DNA of 64,000 nucleotides from Diphasiastrum complanatum (GCA_029204225.1 CM055113.1:28029486-28093485), one strand, 5' to 3'. Positions 32,660 to 44,226 are shown, numbered from the stretch's first letter. Numbers and translations: made by a program. The notes: a model not told the origin generated them from the sequence alone.

Positions 32660-33655
32660 ATGGAACTCACTTTTGGAATTTGTTACCTATCAACACATTT
32701 TGATGGTATGGTTGCTTTGATTGCTCTTTATGTTGATGACTTGATTATTACGCGAAATAATCAAGAGATGATAGATATGATCAAGAAAGACCTCATGGAA
32801 CAATTCGAGATGACAGATCTCAGCCTGATGCATTATTGCCTTGGAGTAGAGGTGTGGCAAAAAGGACACAAAGTGGGTTTAACACAGGTGAAGTATGTCA
32901 AAGAGTTGCTGCACAGATTTAGGTTGCAGGATTGCAAACCAGTGAATACTCCTATTGAACTAGGTAAAGGGCTTTCTAAGCTTGATGAGTTACAGTCATT
33001 TGATGCTACACTGTATAGGCAGTTAGTAGGGAGCTTGATTTACCTTACCACGACTAGACCATATATATGCTATGTTGTTGGCGTCAGTTTATGGCAGCAC
33101 CTACGGAAACACATTGGAAGGCAGCTAATCGCATTTTGCATTATGTGAAAGGCACTTCAGATTATGGCTTGATTTACAGGAAGCATGATGTTTTATCTGA
33201 GTTGTGTGGCTATGTGGATGCAGATTGGGGAGTTGACTATGATGATTGTAAATCCACCACAGGGTATGTATTCCAGTTTTGTGGTAGTTGCTTTTCCTGG
33301 TCTAGTAAGAAGCAAAGTACAATTGCTCTTTCCACCACAGAAGCAGAGTATAAGGCAATGTGTAGTGCAGCACAGGAAGCTATATGGTTGAGACAAATCT
33401 TGGAAGAAGTTGGCATGAAACAGAAAAATCCCACAACATTACATAGTGACAGTCAAAGTGGCATTCAGCTATTCCATGCGAGAACTAAACACATTGAGAT
33501 TCGGTATCAATTTATACGTGAGAGGCTGCTGAGTCGTGAAATTCATGTTGTTCATTGTAGCATATAAGAACAACTAGCTGATATTTTCGCTAAGCCACTT
33601 GTTGGAGAAAAGTTTGATAAGTTTAGATCAAAGCTTTATGTACTTAAAGTTTGTT
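32660..33655 (+). pseudogene. copia RT (second half) and RNase H
   Basis: RT part: ALYVDDLIITRNNQEM contains an intact YVDD catalytic box, followed by MHYCLGVEVWQ, VKELLHRFRLQDCKP and YRQLVGSLIYLT. After one frame change near 33090, RNase H reads YVDADWGVDYDDCKSTTGYV, then SWSSKKQSTIALSTTEAEY, AAQEAIWLRQIL and ARTKHIEIRYQFI, and after a stop ends LADIFAKPL. Only a frameshift, a stop and the missing first half of RT disable it, so this is one of the better preserved copia cores in the window. Confidence 0.88.
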
Positions 33656-33711
33656 GACTTTAAAGCTGTGTATATGACTGTATAAAAAGTAGACTCTACT
33701 TTAAGGGAGAG

Positions 33712-33972
33712 AGTTAGAATTAAAGTAGAATCACTATGCTACTATATTGTGGGTCCTATCAGTTGGCCTCGCCACGAGGCAAGTCGATGGGACATGCGTT
33801 CCGCCAATGGCAACCTGTGTGATACATGGGTTGCTTGAGTGAACAACTATATGTACAGTGTAATTTCATTTTGAGAAATACAGTTGTTAGGTGAGCTTGC
33901 TATGGAGAGTGTTTTTTGTCTATGTTACTGTGTAGCATGATCTGTGTTCCTATTCGAAGAAAATTCTAAGTT
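33712..33972 (+). repeat. copia 3' LTR (261 bp), TTAGAA...TTCTAA termini
   Basis: Follows the RNase H end and a purine tract. It begins TTAGAATTAAAGTAGAATC and ends GAAAATTCTAA. The same sequence occurs inverted at 37036-37308, there directly followed by a tRNA primer site, which confirms that it is an LTR. The usual TG...CA ends are not seen; instead the ends are the complementary TTAGAA and TTCTAA. Confidence 0.8.
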
Positions 33973-34735
33973 AAATTGTACTCATCTGGTTAAATGATGT
34001 CATAAGTGTCCAAATATTGACGTATTTGGCATCCAACTACTATTCTTGGGTGTTCAACTATCCAAAATTCTGAAATTTTTCTTTTTTCAAAAGTAATGAT
34101 TTTGCAAAATAGTAATCTTCCAAGGGATCCAGTTACATATGTCCCTATTTTCAATACTCGGGAAAACCGGCATAGTATAGTAATGGAACTGGCAAGAACT
34201 TTGATTGTAATAAAGGCTTATGTATAAATATCCCAAAACAAAAAAGAATTAATCAAAAACACCTTGAGCTCCTCAATAACGTACCCTTTTACAATTGATT
34301 GTACAAAATTAGATTCTGATCAAGCAAATCATGCAGATTCATGTTGTTTCATTAGTTTAGGAGTATTGAAGAGGCTAGCCATGTAATGAAACACATAGGC
34401 TTGGATATCATGACAAGATTATCCTTGCTCCAAACAATGAGGGATTTAGACCTATCTTGAATATATACATCGAGATGCCTGGTCAAACTGCCATAGATCA
34501 CCGTCATATTTATGAATGACTTCTAACCATGTGAGCGTAACACTATTTTTCTGTTGTGAGATATTATGCCATACTTTGCCAATGACACATGGTGACTAGA
34601 TGATAACATGTGATCTTAGTATAGAAAGAATCTTTAAGAATTTGGATGTTTGGGCACACACCCTTACCATGTATGTTATTTGGCGGTCTTCATGATTGGA
34701 AGAATATTTTGTTATTCTTGACTGTTGATGCACTT
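33973..34735. other. No gene recognised
   Basis: AT-rich sequence without family-like coding frames, between the copia LTR and the CACTA transposase fragment. It could be the upstream part of that CACTA element, but nothing proves it. Confidence 0.35.
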
Positions 34736-34739
34736 GTAT

Positions 34740-35712
34740 TGTGTAGGACAATGACTCGCACTCACATGACTATTGGAGAATTTAACTAGATGTTGCCATG
34801 CAAAAAATCCCAAGGAGACACAATACACAAGGATGTGCCATTCACAATGCATGATCACAAGGGGGACATGGATGACATAATGGATGCATTCTTCACGAAC
34901 CCACCTGAGGCCACATTGACAAGGGAAGAAGAGATGATGTGTGGCTTGACAAATGTCAAAGTTGCGAGCTTGTTTGTTACTTTTGAACTTGCAAACTAAG
35001 TATGGGTGGTCGGATGCGAGCGTCACAGAGTTGTTTGGGTAAGCTTGCGAGCTTCTTGTGTGTTATAGACAAACTAATCTCATCTCATTTTATTTTTTCA
35101 TGCGTTCTGAGAAACTATATATAACTAATTACATAAATATATATTTTGTCGCAGTTTAATTAAAAAAATATTGTCTCCAAATAAAACCATGGCGACGTCT
35201 CGACAAGAAGCCAAGAAAATGCTATCCACGGTTGGCATGGATTACAAGAGTATTCATGCATGTCCCAATGATTGCATCTTATATCGAGATGAGTTTGAAG
35301 AGGCAAGCACGTGTCCACGCTGTGGGGAACACCGCTACAAACAAGATTTACAAGGAGCGACCATACCCGCCAAGGTGGTAACACATTTTCCAATCATACC
35401 CAAGATACGCTACATGTTTAAGTGTAATTCAATTGCGAAGCTAATGACATGGCATTCGAGCAATTGTTTATCGGACGATACTATGAGGATCCATGTCGAT
35501 TCTCTAGCATGGAAGCATGTGGACGCTACTTGACATGAGTTTAGGGATGAGCCTCACCATTTGCATTTGGGGTTGGCGATGGATGGTGTGAATTCATTCG
35601 GTTTGCGCTCCACATCATGGTCCACTTGGCCAGTTGTCCTTGTAAATTACAACATCTCCCCTTGGCTAAGTATCAAGAAGGGGCACCTAATGCTTGCCCT
35701 TCTTATCCCGAG
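34740..35712 (+). pseudogene. CACTA (En/Spm) Tnp2-type transposase fragment
   Basis: Reads MLSTVGMDYKSIHACPNDCI then LYRDEFEEASTCPRCGEHRY and IPAKVVTHFPIIPKIRYMF, WHSSN, VDSLAWKHVDA. After a stop and frame change it continues GLAMDGVNSFGLRST, STWPVVLVNYNISPWLSIKK and LALLIPR. These are the ordered landmarks of the transposase_21/Tnp2 family: IHACPNDCILYR, CP-x-CG, AWK-x-D, GLA-x-DG-x-NPFG, STWPV, YNLPPWL. The 34790-34999 frame has an acidic TMHDHKGDMDDIMDAFF stretch fitting the upstream Tnp2 region. It is cut off at about 35710, where a minus-strand copia begins, so that copia probably inserted into, or recombined with, it. Confidence 0.88.
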
Positions 35713-36130
35713 AAAATATAAGACAAAAAATATGGAGCATAAGACATATAGATTTGGATCAGAATGTGTTCTCACCATCTCCTTTGAACGAAAGTAGGCA
35801 TCAATCCTGCTATACCATGCACGTGGTGCCTCTTTACGACCATAAAGCGCTTTCTTCAAGTGACATACTTTATTTTCTTGTCCCTTCATTACAAAGCCTC
35901 TAGGTTGATCCATGAACTCCTCTTATTCTAGCTCAACATTTAGAAAAGTAGATTTCACATCCATCTGATGCAAAGGCAACCAAAATGTGAAGCTAAAGCA
36001 ACAAGTGACGTAGAGTATTCCACTTACATACCGGCGCAAAGGTCTCCTCATAGTCAATGCCTTTACTTTCTGCATACCCTTTGATCACTAATCTTGCCTT
36101 GTGTTCACCTTGAAGAAACTTCACTCTTCA
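35647..36130 (-). pseudogene. copia reverse transcriptase N-terminal half
   Basis: The minus-strand frame at 35913-35647 starts MDQPRGFVMKGQENKVCHLK and continues KALYGRKEAPRAWYSRIDAY, the RT block QP-x-GF, V-x-x-L-x-KALYGLKQAPRAWY. Upstream frames give FAPV and MDV-like text. It stops before the YVDD box. The left end meets the CACTA transposase fragment. Confidence 0.85.
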
Positions 36131-37035
36131 CTTGTGAAGGGACCCAACTCCACTTTCACTTTGAAAATTTTTATTGAAGTTGAAGGCCAAAATACACTTC
36201 AAGACCCTTCAACCTTTCATGGGCCCTTTAAGCTGTCATCCAACGGTCACTTCACATCCACGGTCTAGATCACTCCCTGAGAAATCAATCATGGCCGTTG
36301 ATTCTCGATCTTTATGAATCGACGGTTTTCCCTCCTTCTACGCACTGAAGCTACCTCAACAATCGCTATCCTCTTGCAAACACTACAAGGTCAGCATGGT
36401 TCTTTGCACGCGACTTGTCCGCGACCTATCCGCGACCTCCATCTCCTTCTCTTCCAAGCGTTTCTAGCTATGGTTGCCCTCAAGGTTCTGATTGCTTCAC
36501 AACTAAAGCACGACTGTCCACAGCCACTTCAGACCCGATTTGCACTACTAAGGCGCCCTCCTCTAGGTTTTCATAGCTTGCAAAACGGTTCAGAATAGAG
36601 AGAAATCTCTCATTTTATGCTCCCAAACCCTAGACCAGGGTTTTTCACACAAAACTCTTCTTGGCTTCCAATTCATAGTGTCCTGACAGGCCTATCCTCT
36701 TGCTCTGAGGTCGCCCTACTGCTAGAACTCCGATGGTTCAATCCGTTTATCAAACGGTGTTCAATTGAATGCACATTGACTGCAAACCAAATAGCCTACT
36801 TCGGAATTTCAAAATTCCATTTGCTGAGATTCTGATTCAACCGACCACCTTTGCCTCTGAATCCTCACATAGTCTCAAGCTCACCAAGCTTTTGTGTGCC
36901 AAACTCTCTACACCAGTGTTTCTCCTTTCGTCTTCAACCCACCGTAAACCCCGAACTCTCAGAAGACAGTTCTTTCAAAGCTCTCTTCAACAGCGATGTT
37001 GTACTATGTACACTCCTTGTACGGCTCTGATACCA

Positions 37036-37308
37036 ACTTAGAATTTGCTTCGAACAGGAACACAGATCATGCTACACAGTAACACAGACAAAAAACACTC
37101 TCCACAACAAGCTCACATAGCAACTGTATTTCTCCAAATGAAATTATATTGTACATATAGTTGTTCACTCAGGCAAACCATGCATGACTCAGGTTGCCAT
37201 TGGTGGGACGCGTGTCCCGTCGACTTGCCTCATGGCAAGGCCAACTGATCCTTATCAACTGATAGGACCCACAGTACAGTAGCACAGTGATTCTACTTTA
37301 GTTCTAAC
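37036..37308 (-). repeat. copia 5' LTR, inverted copy of 33712-33972
   Basis: Plus-strand view: TTAGAATTTGCTTCGAACAG to CTACTTTAGTTCTAA. On the minus strand it reads TTAGAACTAAAGTAGAATC to GCAAATTCTAA. It shares with the 33.7 kb LTR the segments GGACCCACA/TGTGGGTCC, GTTGCCATTGG and the TTCACTC/GAGTGAA block. The two LTRs make a large inverted repeat of about 270 bases, 3.1 kb apart. Confidence 0.85.
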
Positions 37309-38039
37309 TATTTACCAGATAAGAAATTGTGTCGTTCAGTTCACTATATATTCTTTGACAAGGCTTGGGAATATAAAAGGAAAAGTGGAGGATGGAGGTT
37401 TTTTTTTATTGGATATAAGGTAATATCCCCCTCTATCTCTTTTTCTCAATCTCTCTTTCTTGTACATCATAGTCTCCATCTCAATGTGATTGTTGTTTGG
37501 TTTTATTGACATCACATTTTCTATGCAAGTTTATTTTGAGGCAAAGGAGTCGGTAGATCCACAAAAGTTTTTTAAGGTAACAACCAAGTCAGAGTGGCAG
37601 TCAAAATAGGCGGATCTGCATGATTTTCTATTTCGAAGGCTATTCCAATGGCTTATTTTCTATTAGGATGTTGTAGATCCATGTGAGGGATGATGAGGGT
37701 ACTGTAGATCCAGAGTTTTTTTTGTTGTAGATCTAGATTTAAAGAGGGTCGAAATGCCTATCAGAATATGAGAATCTGTGGGATTTGTTAAATCAGCGCC
37801 TTTTCCGATACCAAATCGTCTATTCATCAACTAGATATCTAGTTTCTTGGTGCATATACAAGATTCCATATGGATCTTTGTTGTTCTTTGTGTAAAATTA
37901 GTTTGTTACAATTATTTTTCGTGGTAATATACTTAACAAACTACAATACTAGTTTTTATTTTGCAAGATTTATTCTTGATTTATGGGACGATCACCATCA
38001 AAGCATTTGAGACGCAAATTCAGATCCTAGGGGTACTTT
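37309..38039. other. No gene recognised
   Basis: Repeated TGTAGATC and GATCTAGA words occur between 37610 and 37740. No coding family or structured repeat was identified. Confidence 0.4.
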
Positions 38040-38300
38040 CGGGGTTGGAATGGAGGTCGAAATACATCTACACATTTCAGAAACAAATCTCTACTTTTAT
38101 TGATGAATTTGTTGATAATGGGTGGGAATCAGTGGAGGTCAGAACAGACCTTGGAATATGTGGATCTGTTTAAGATAGTATACCATCACTTATTCTGAGG
38201 TGCATTCCGACCTCTGCTCATACATTTTTACATTTCATAAATAGATCTCTGGTAAACATTGGCAAGTTGTGCCTGAACAATGCTAGATTATTACTACCTC
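38040..38300 (+). repeat. Repeat unit, inverted partner of 29537-29900
   Basis: It contains the palindromic core AGAACAGACCTTGGAATATG ... TATTCTGAGGTGCATTCCGAC (about 38138-38212) and GAACAATGCTAGATTATTAC at about 38276. A second segment, CAAATCTCTACTTTTATTGATGAAT at about 38083, matches 29560-29590 inverted. Confidence 0.75.
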
Positions 38301-38542
38301 GGCTGATATATCAAGATTACAAAATTCCCGCCCCAGTTGATACATCATAGAGCTACAAATCATGGAGGACATAATTCAAGAAATAAATATTTAGTTCAAC
38401 TTTTTCAGTGGTTTTATAGAAGAGCACAATTTAGATATCAAGCTAAAAACTCGCCAAGTATTACGGTTTTTCGAAAGGCATTCAAATTCATATTAAAAGA
38501 GAGATCCTTGTAATATATCAAAAATCTATTACAGAAAATTGT

Positions 38543-40142
38543 TTAACTATCATTATCATCCTCTTCAAGATTCAGACGGATGGTATTGTCATGAAGGAAT
38601 AATCTCCTTTCATATGGATCCAAAAATTCTAAATTTTTCCTTTTGCTCATATCAATGCAACCTGAATAAAGGGCCATTGCAGATGATCTTTTGTTAGTCT
38701 CATTGGGAGTATAACCCAATATTTTAATATCCAAATCTCTTTTCACAAAAATTATTTTATATGTTCCTCTTGCGTACTTATGGCCTCCTAAACACACTGA
38801 GAATGATTTGATGGCCATAATGACAGTGGTTGCATATGGATTAAAAGATGAATGATATATACAAATCTCATTATTTTGAAAGTTTTTCAAATAATGAGAT
38901 AGAGACACATCCTTTCTCCCGACTGATACACCTCGAACGCCTCCATGTCTCATACCAAAGACATATATTTCAATAGCATTCTGTAAACGAGTAAAGAAAA
39001 TAAATTTAGAATGATACGTAACACTGCAAACTCATACTTCAACACAGTTTGAAATAAGAAAATTGAACAATATCAATACCAATATAATATCTACGTACCA
39101 GATCATAATCATCGTATTCAACGACGTTTGTTCTGCTAATGCCATGTCCTCCAATGGCCTCTACATTTTCGGAGGAGATATATCGAGTCCTTGGGGAATA
39201 TTTTTTTTGCAATTCTAAAAATTTTTCCTCTTTAGGCAAAGTTTTTTCATAGGCTTTAGATTTTTTATCATGGCCTCCAAGGCCTTATTGCCAGATTTCC
39301 AATTGCCATATTTATCATAATCTATCTCACTTTCAAAGTCATCATATGTCGAATCAACAATGTCAGAAAATTCTGATAAATTTTGTGCAAAAGTCAAGAA
39401 GATTTCATACTCTCTCAAATTCAAAACATCTTCTATATCATTAAATGAAATATAACTCTCATTATATATAAAATATAAGGGAACATCAAGTAGAGTTAAT
39501 TGATTAGCAGGAGATGCAGATGGAAGAGAATCAGAGAGGATTATAGATTGAGGGAGAGATTTCTGATAATTTGAAGCCATAGATGCTTCAGCTTCAACCC
39601 TATATCAGTATCTGCATCATGTACATCAACTGGAGTAGATGTAGATGCTTCGATCAATGGAACAGTTGAAGATAAAACAAACTCATCATCTGGAATTTCA
39701 ACATATATGTAAAAGACAAAAGCCATTCCTTTGATTAGAAGGCGACATATTCTTTTGAGAATACCACAATATATATTTCTTTTGAGACGGTTATGCAGGT
39801 TAGAGTACTTTCAATTGTGTTTATGCTTAGAGGATGGTTTGGAATGCATAAGGTTCTGAAAATAGACGAAACAAAAACTATCTATATCTTGAACAGGAGT
39901 ACTAATAATCTGAGAAAAACTATCAAGATAAGAAATTAAACTATAACGATTCTCATAAACTTGCTTATCGATATCAAAGGGAGCAAAAAAAATACTCGAA
40001 AAATACTCTAATTTCTCAGATGGAATGTCACTGGCATTTAAAAAATCCAGAAGTTATTATCGACTAATCATTTTGATAAAAGATGGATATTTAGTTGGAT
40101 TTGATTGACAAGCCTCTGAATATCTCAAAGTAATCATCAGTG
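38543..40142 (-). pseudogene. Unrecognised spliced minus-strand gene, acidic protein, degenerate
   Basis: Best-supported exons: 38980-38543 and 39099 back to about 39270. They join in phase 0 by a 118-base intron (donor CTG|GTACGT, acceptor TTTACAG), giving YDDYDL|NAIEIYVFGMRHGG. Upstream frames 39580-39215, 39726-39541 and about 40050-39850 have the same composition (Asp/Glu/Ser/Phe/Tyr-rich; for example FNDIEDVLNLREYEIF, FDIDKQVYENRYSLISYLDS) but are offset by frame changes near 39270 and 39590. The C-terminus is LNLEEDDNDS. I do not recognise any family. Good splice signals with frameshifts suggest a formerly expressed, now decaying gene, perhaps part of the same mobile locus as the neighbouring protease gene. 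Confidence 0.5.
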
Positions 40143-40259
40143 TAATCTGAACCTCGGACATCCAAACCACCACATATGCAATCATTTTGGATTTTTTCTA
40201 TATATACAGACGGACGATGCTAAATTTTTTTGTTTAAAGTTCTTATCGTTCTCTACTTC

Positions 40260-40385
40260 CATGCGGTATCGATTCAGTGTGCTCAAAGTAACCTACCTAC
40301 ATTCCGCTTTTACTCACGCGCGTTCCATCCGCTACAAGGTATCGGTTTGGTTAAGTTCAGGTATCGGTTCGACGCGCTCGACCTG
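40260..40385. repeat. TATCGGTTCGACGCGC-type motifs upstream of the H3-like exon
   Basis: TATCGATTCAGTGTGCTC (40267), TATCGGTTTGG (40340) and TATCGGTTCGACGCGCTCG (40362) are copies of the arm found four times in the 47.2 kb intron. The sense ORF 40230-40412 over this region is not recognised and is probably not coding. Confidence 0.6.
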
Positions 40386-40438
40386 AATTCTCATATGAGG
40401 ATTTCCAACTGAAAAAAATTTTAGATACTGTTGTTGCA

Positions 40439-40930
40439 GCTATCTATGCCAAGAGGGTGACCATCATGCCCAAGGATTTCAACATTGTGTTCAGGCTACG
40501 AGACACATATGTCAAATTTGTAGAGTACTTTAGACTTGTTCCTTCCTCTCCTCCAAAACAAGATGCAGAGAAAAGAAAACGAAAGCAATCTCAACCATCC
40601 TGGCTTGTTTTTTGAGTACAGAACAGGAATGTTTCAAAGAAGAGGAGGTCTCATGGCCCTCCTAATAAAGCGAGGGATTTCACAAAGCCATCTCCTCTGC
40701 ATGAGATTCTATCTGCTAGACAATCTCCTCCCAAGTCTCCTCCTAAGTCTCATTCTTCTTCTTCTAAATCTCAATCTCCATCTCCTCCTCTTAAAAATTC
40801 CTCTCCTATTAAATCTCCTCCTCCAAAATCTCAGTCTCCTCCTACCCCCACAAATATTAGTTCACTACCTCCTGTTCTAGAAAATGATTTAGATGATTTT
40901 GTAAATGTAAAGCCTAGAATCAATTTTGAA
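40439..40930 (+). pseudogene. Histone H3 C-terminal-like segment with basic Ser/Pro-rich tail
   Basis: After an acceptor-like TTGTTGCAG at 40431-40439, codons give [20 protein letters not shown]. H3 has [20 protein letters not shown] at its C-terminus, so ten residues (40448-40477) are identical and the flanks are similar. The helix alpha-3 part is diverged and extended (RDTYVKFVEYFRLVPSS). H3 normally ends a few residues after this; here the frame runs on through a TGA (40613) into PP-x-K and SPPKSPPKSHSSSSKSQSPS repeats. No H3 N-terminal tail, alpha-1 or alpha-2 helix was found upstream. Probably a captured and remodelled histone gene fragment. Confidence 0.6.
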
Positions 40931-42606
40931 TGACAATTCTTTTTTTGTGGTTTATTAGTATTACTTCCTTCACCCTCTGCACTTGCCTTCGTAAATACTC
41001 CTCAATATGTACAATATGACCAATTGTTAAGCACGTATCTTAAAGCTTTAGGTCCTCTCGATACTGTTTTAAGATACCGAAGACCAATGCTGGTCTTCCC
41101 CATTCTAAATTAGATACAGGTGAATTAAAAAGTAGGGATAAAATGCTAGGGGACAATGTAGGAGGTGGGGCAATTCAGTACTGGATGGAGTTTTTTCAGA
41201 CCTTATTGTTTATAGATGTAGAATTGTTTCTGCTTCAATTCATGGCTGCATTTGATTTTCATGATTCCAAAAGTCTGCACGATGATATGCTCCAATACGT
41301 CAGACTGGGGACTCCAATTCTCGTGCTCCCATACATAACAAAGTAATGTTAAATTTACACAAGCTAGTTTGCACAATTACCACTTGAAAATGACTTCGAG
41401 GCCATGTTGTGGAATGTGACATGTGCCAAAAGCATAGGATACCTTATTCTAAGTCAAATCATTAACCTAGCTTTGGAATGGTACCTTTGGGATATGTCCA
41501 AAGAGTGCATAGATAGGGTAGAGAAAAAGTAGGAGCTAAAAATAGCATTTTTCTCACTGTTTTTGGATCTCGAGGCATTGACCCTAAATAAGGTGGATCA
41601 AGTGGATATTTAGGTTAGATGTTAGGGTTAGGTTATGATGAATACATAGAAGCCCTAATATCCTCAGATCCGAGCTCTACATGCATAAATATGTGATGGG
41701 ATTTCCATCTAATTATGAGCAAAATCGAGATTTTCCTTCTTGACTAGTTTGAGTCTATGATTTGATTGATGAATGCTATTGGCATATGATTTTTTGTGAT
41801 GATTGATGAGTTTAGAGTTGCAGGTACAATACATGGGCAGCATCAGGCCGTACTTTCACACGTGTGAAAAGTTTTGGAGCTAATTCATGGAATTCAAGAC
41901 AAGATAAGCTAGGAATCAATGCATTGATTAGTAATCTAGCTTCTAGATCTTGTTTGGATCTTAAGTAGGTGCTTTCTCCATCATTTCTAGGATCAAGTGG
42001 AATTATTTTGCTGTATTTTTATCATGATATCAGAGCCATTCCAAGAAATGTGCTTCACTTCATGCCAGAATCATAGATTTTGATGCATTTCAAGCATTGA
42101 TTGCTATCTAGACATAATCTGTGAGTAGTACCTTCAATTCTTGATCAATTTGAGTGAGTGAAGAGGAATCTAATGGTTTTTCATTTACAGGCTTTTTAGC
42201 TTCAAAATCCGAGTTGTGGTCATCTCTTATCGATTGGATCAAAATAGCAAGTATTTTGCACTTTCATCATATTGATGCTACTCGATTTTTGGAGTCTATC
42301 ACAAGGAATAGTTTTCAATCAATCAAAAAGAAGGTAGATCCTTATCTTTGGTATTGTAATAGATCATTCTTAGACTTATTGAGATCTTAGAAATTCAATT
42401 TTGGGGTCAGCCCAAAGACTTTGATAAGTGCTCATCAAGGAATGCAATTCTAGTTAAGATTGTGTTCAATTTTTGCTTGATTTGTGAGATAGTTTGGATT
42501 AATTATTGCATTATGATTCAACCTGATCTTGTAGGAATGATTTGAAAAGGCATTTATGTGCATATGACTCCTTTTGGTTCAGGTTAGGTGAATCTTACAA
42601 GATCTA

Positions 42607-44226
42607 ATGGATATAGTGAGGGGTGAAGAGGATGATCTCATTCACCCTCAAGAAGCTACAAAATACAAAAGAAGGTGCAAGGTTGCTCTCCATTGTAAAG
42701 AAATGAATGTAGCTAATGAGCTTCTTAAGGAGGTAGGTGCTTGCACCTCGGCTCAAGAAGCATGGGAAACTCTTCAAAAGATATATGGATCCAAGAATAC
42801 TTCAAGGTTGCTATCCTTGAAAAATCAAATCCTTCAATGTTTTCAAGCTAAAGGAGAGAGTGGACATTCATACGTGTTGAGAGTTAAGGACTTAAACAAG
42901 GAGCTTGCTTACATAGGAGATTTCATTAAGGAAAGCGAACTTCTTCAACTAATCTTGAATGGTTTGAGTGTGTATTTTGCCACCCTAGTGCAAGGCTATG
43001 CAATTATGGGCAAGTTGCCCTCACTTGAAGATCTCCAAGGAGACCTCATGGCCAAGGAGAGTAGGAGAACTCGCATCAAGACAAGGATGGAGAAGCTCTC
43101 CCTCAATGATGGAGATGACAAAGCTCTTTTCACCAAGAGCAAGAGAAAATCCAAAGGCAAGGGTGCTTCATTCAAGAAGAATCAAGTCAAAGGTGAAGAT
43201 CAAGAAGGATCTTCAAGTCCAAGCTCGAGCAAGCCAAAAAAAGATAAGTCAAAGATCAAATGCTACTTTTGTGGCAAGATGGGGCACTATGCCTCGGAGT
43301 GCTTCAAGAATAAGCAATCTCAAAGTCAAGAAAACCTAGGCCAAGAGGAAGAGGAGAGCTTTCATGAAGATTCACTCATGATGTCAAGTTTCTTATCTTC
43401 AAGCATAAGAGGTGAAGACCCTTGGTGGATAGATAGTGGGGTTAGCTCCCACATGACAAGGAAGAGGGAGTATTTCTCAAACTTATCTACTTATGATGGA
43501 CCTATCAAGTCAATTTTTACAGCAAATGATTATGCTTGTAAGGTGGAAGGTATAGGATCCATACCTTTATGCTTGGGATCTTCAAGAAAGATCAAGATTG
43601 ATGGAGTACTTTACATTCCTAGTATCACTAAGAACTTGCTTAGTGTAGAACAATTGTTTGACAATGGTTTGATTGTGGAGTTCACCACAAATGCATGTAG
43701 CATCAAGAAGGATGGCAAACTATCCAACCATAGCCTTTGGCACAAAAGACTTGGTCACATCAACTCAAAGTCCATGGAGGTCATGTGCAAGGAGGAGCTT
43801 GCCTTGGGACTTCCAAGATCCTTGGCAAAAGAGGAGAAAGTATGTGAAGCATGTGCTCTCTCAAAAGCACATAAGAAGCCCTTATCAAGTTCAATCACAA
43901 AGACAACTCATCAACTTGAGTTGATCCACTCGGAGGTACACTTTGCAAGTACAATGTCCAATGGAGGTGCCACCATGTTTGTTACATTCATAGATAATTA
44001 CTCAAGGTTTTGTTGGATATTCCTACTTTCATCTAAAGCACAAGTATTTAAAAGCTTTCTTAAGTTCAAAGCATTTGTTGAGAAGCATCTTGATCACAAG
44101 GTCAAAACATTTAGAAGTGATAATGGTGGAGAATATATCTCCAATGCTTTTAAAGATTTTTGTGATCAAGAAGGGATTAAAAAAGAATTATCTTGTCCCT
44201 ACACCCCTCAACAAAAAACCATTTGA
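42607..44226 (+). pseudogene. copia Gag-protease-integrase ORF (539 aa), defective
   Basis: Gag starts late (MDIVRGEEDD), lacking the SNYSIWKVRM N-terminus seen in relatives; it includes ANELLKEVGACTSAQEAWET. The zinc knuckle CYFCGKMGHYASEC is intact (43261-43302). Protease reads WWIDSGVSSHMT (DSGA changed to DSGV). Pre-integrase is HSLWHKRLGHINSKSMEVM plus CEACALSKAHKK. In the integrase the first catalytic Asp is Glu (HSEVHF, codon 43933), FIDDY is FIDNY, SDNGGEY is present, and the frame ends at PQQKTI just before the expected VAER, so the catalytic Glu is deleted. No competent integrase. Confidence 0.92.

Larger units (their letters stand above)
30734..33710 (+). mobile_element. Ty1/copia element internal region, plus strand, decayed
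   Basis: Order: primer site (30734), Gag C-terminus with a damaged zinc knuckle (31060-31320), pre-integrase (31643-31909), integrase scrap (32059-32215), an inserted CACTA-like segment (about 32230-32650), RT second half and RNase H (32660-33650). The first half of RT is missing. A polypurine-like AAGGGAGAGAG at about 33701 precedes the LTR at 33712. Confidence 0.75.
35647..37308 (-). mobile_element. Ty1/copia 5' portion, minus strand (LTR, primer site, RT fragment)
   Basis: Read leftwards: LTR 37308-37036, primer site GCTCTGATACCA in plus-strand view at 37023-37034, a leader or decayed gag region (about 37020-36150), then RT from about 36130. RT text includes [35 protein letters not shown] and VCHLKKALYGRKEAPRAWYS. 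Gag, protease and integrase are deleted. The LTR is the inverted copy of 33712-33972, so this is a second member of the same copia family, in opposite orientation. Confidence 0.8.
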
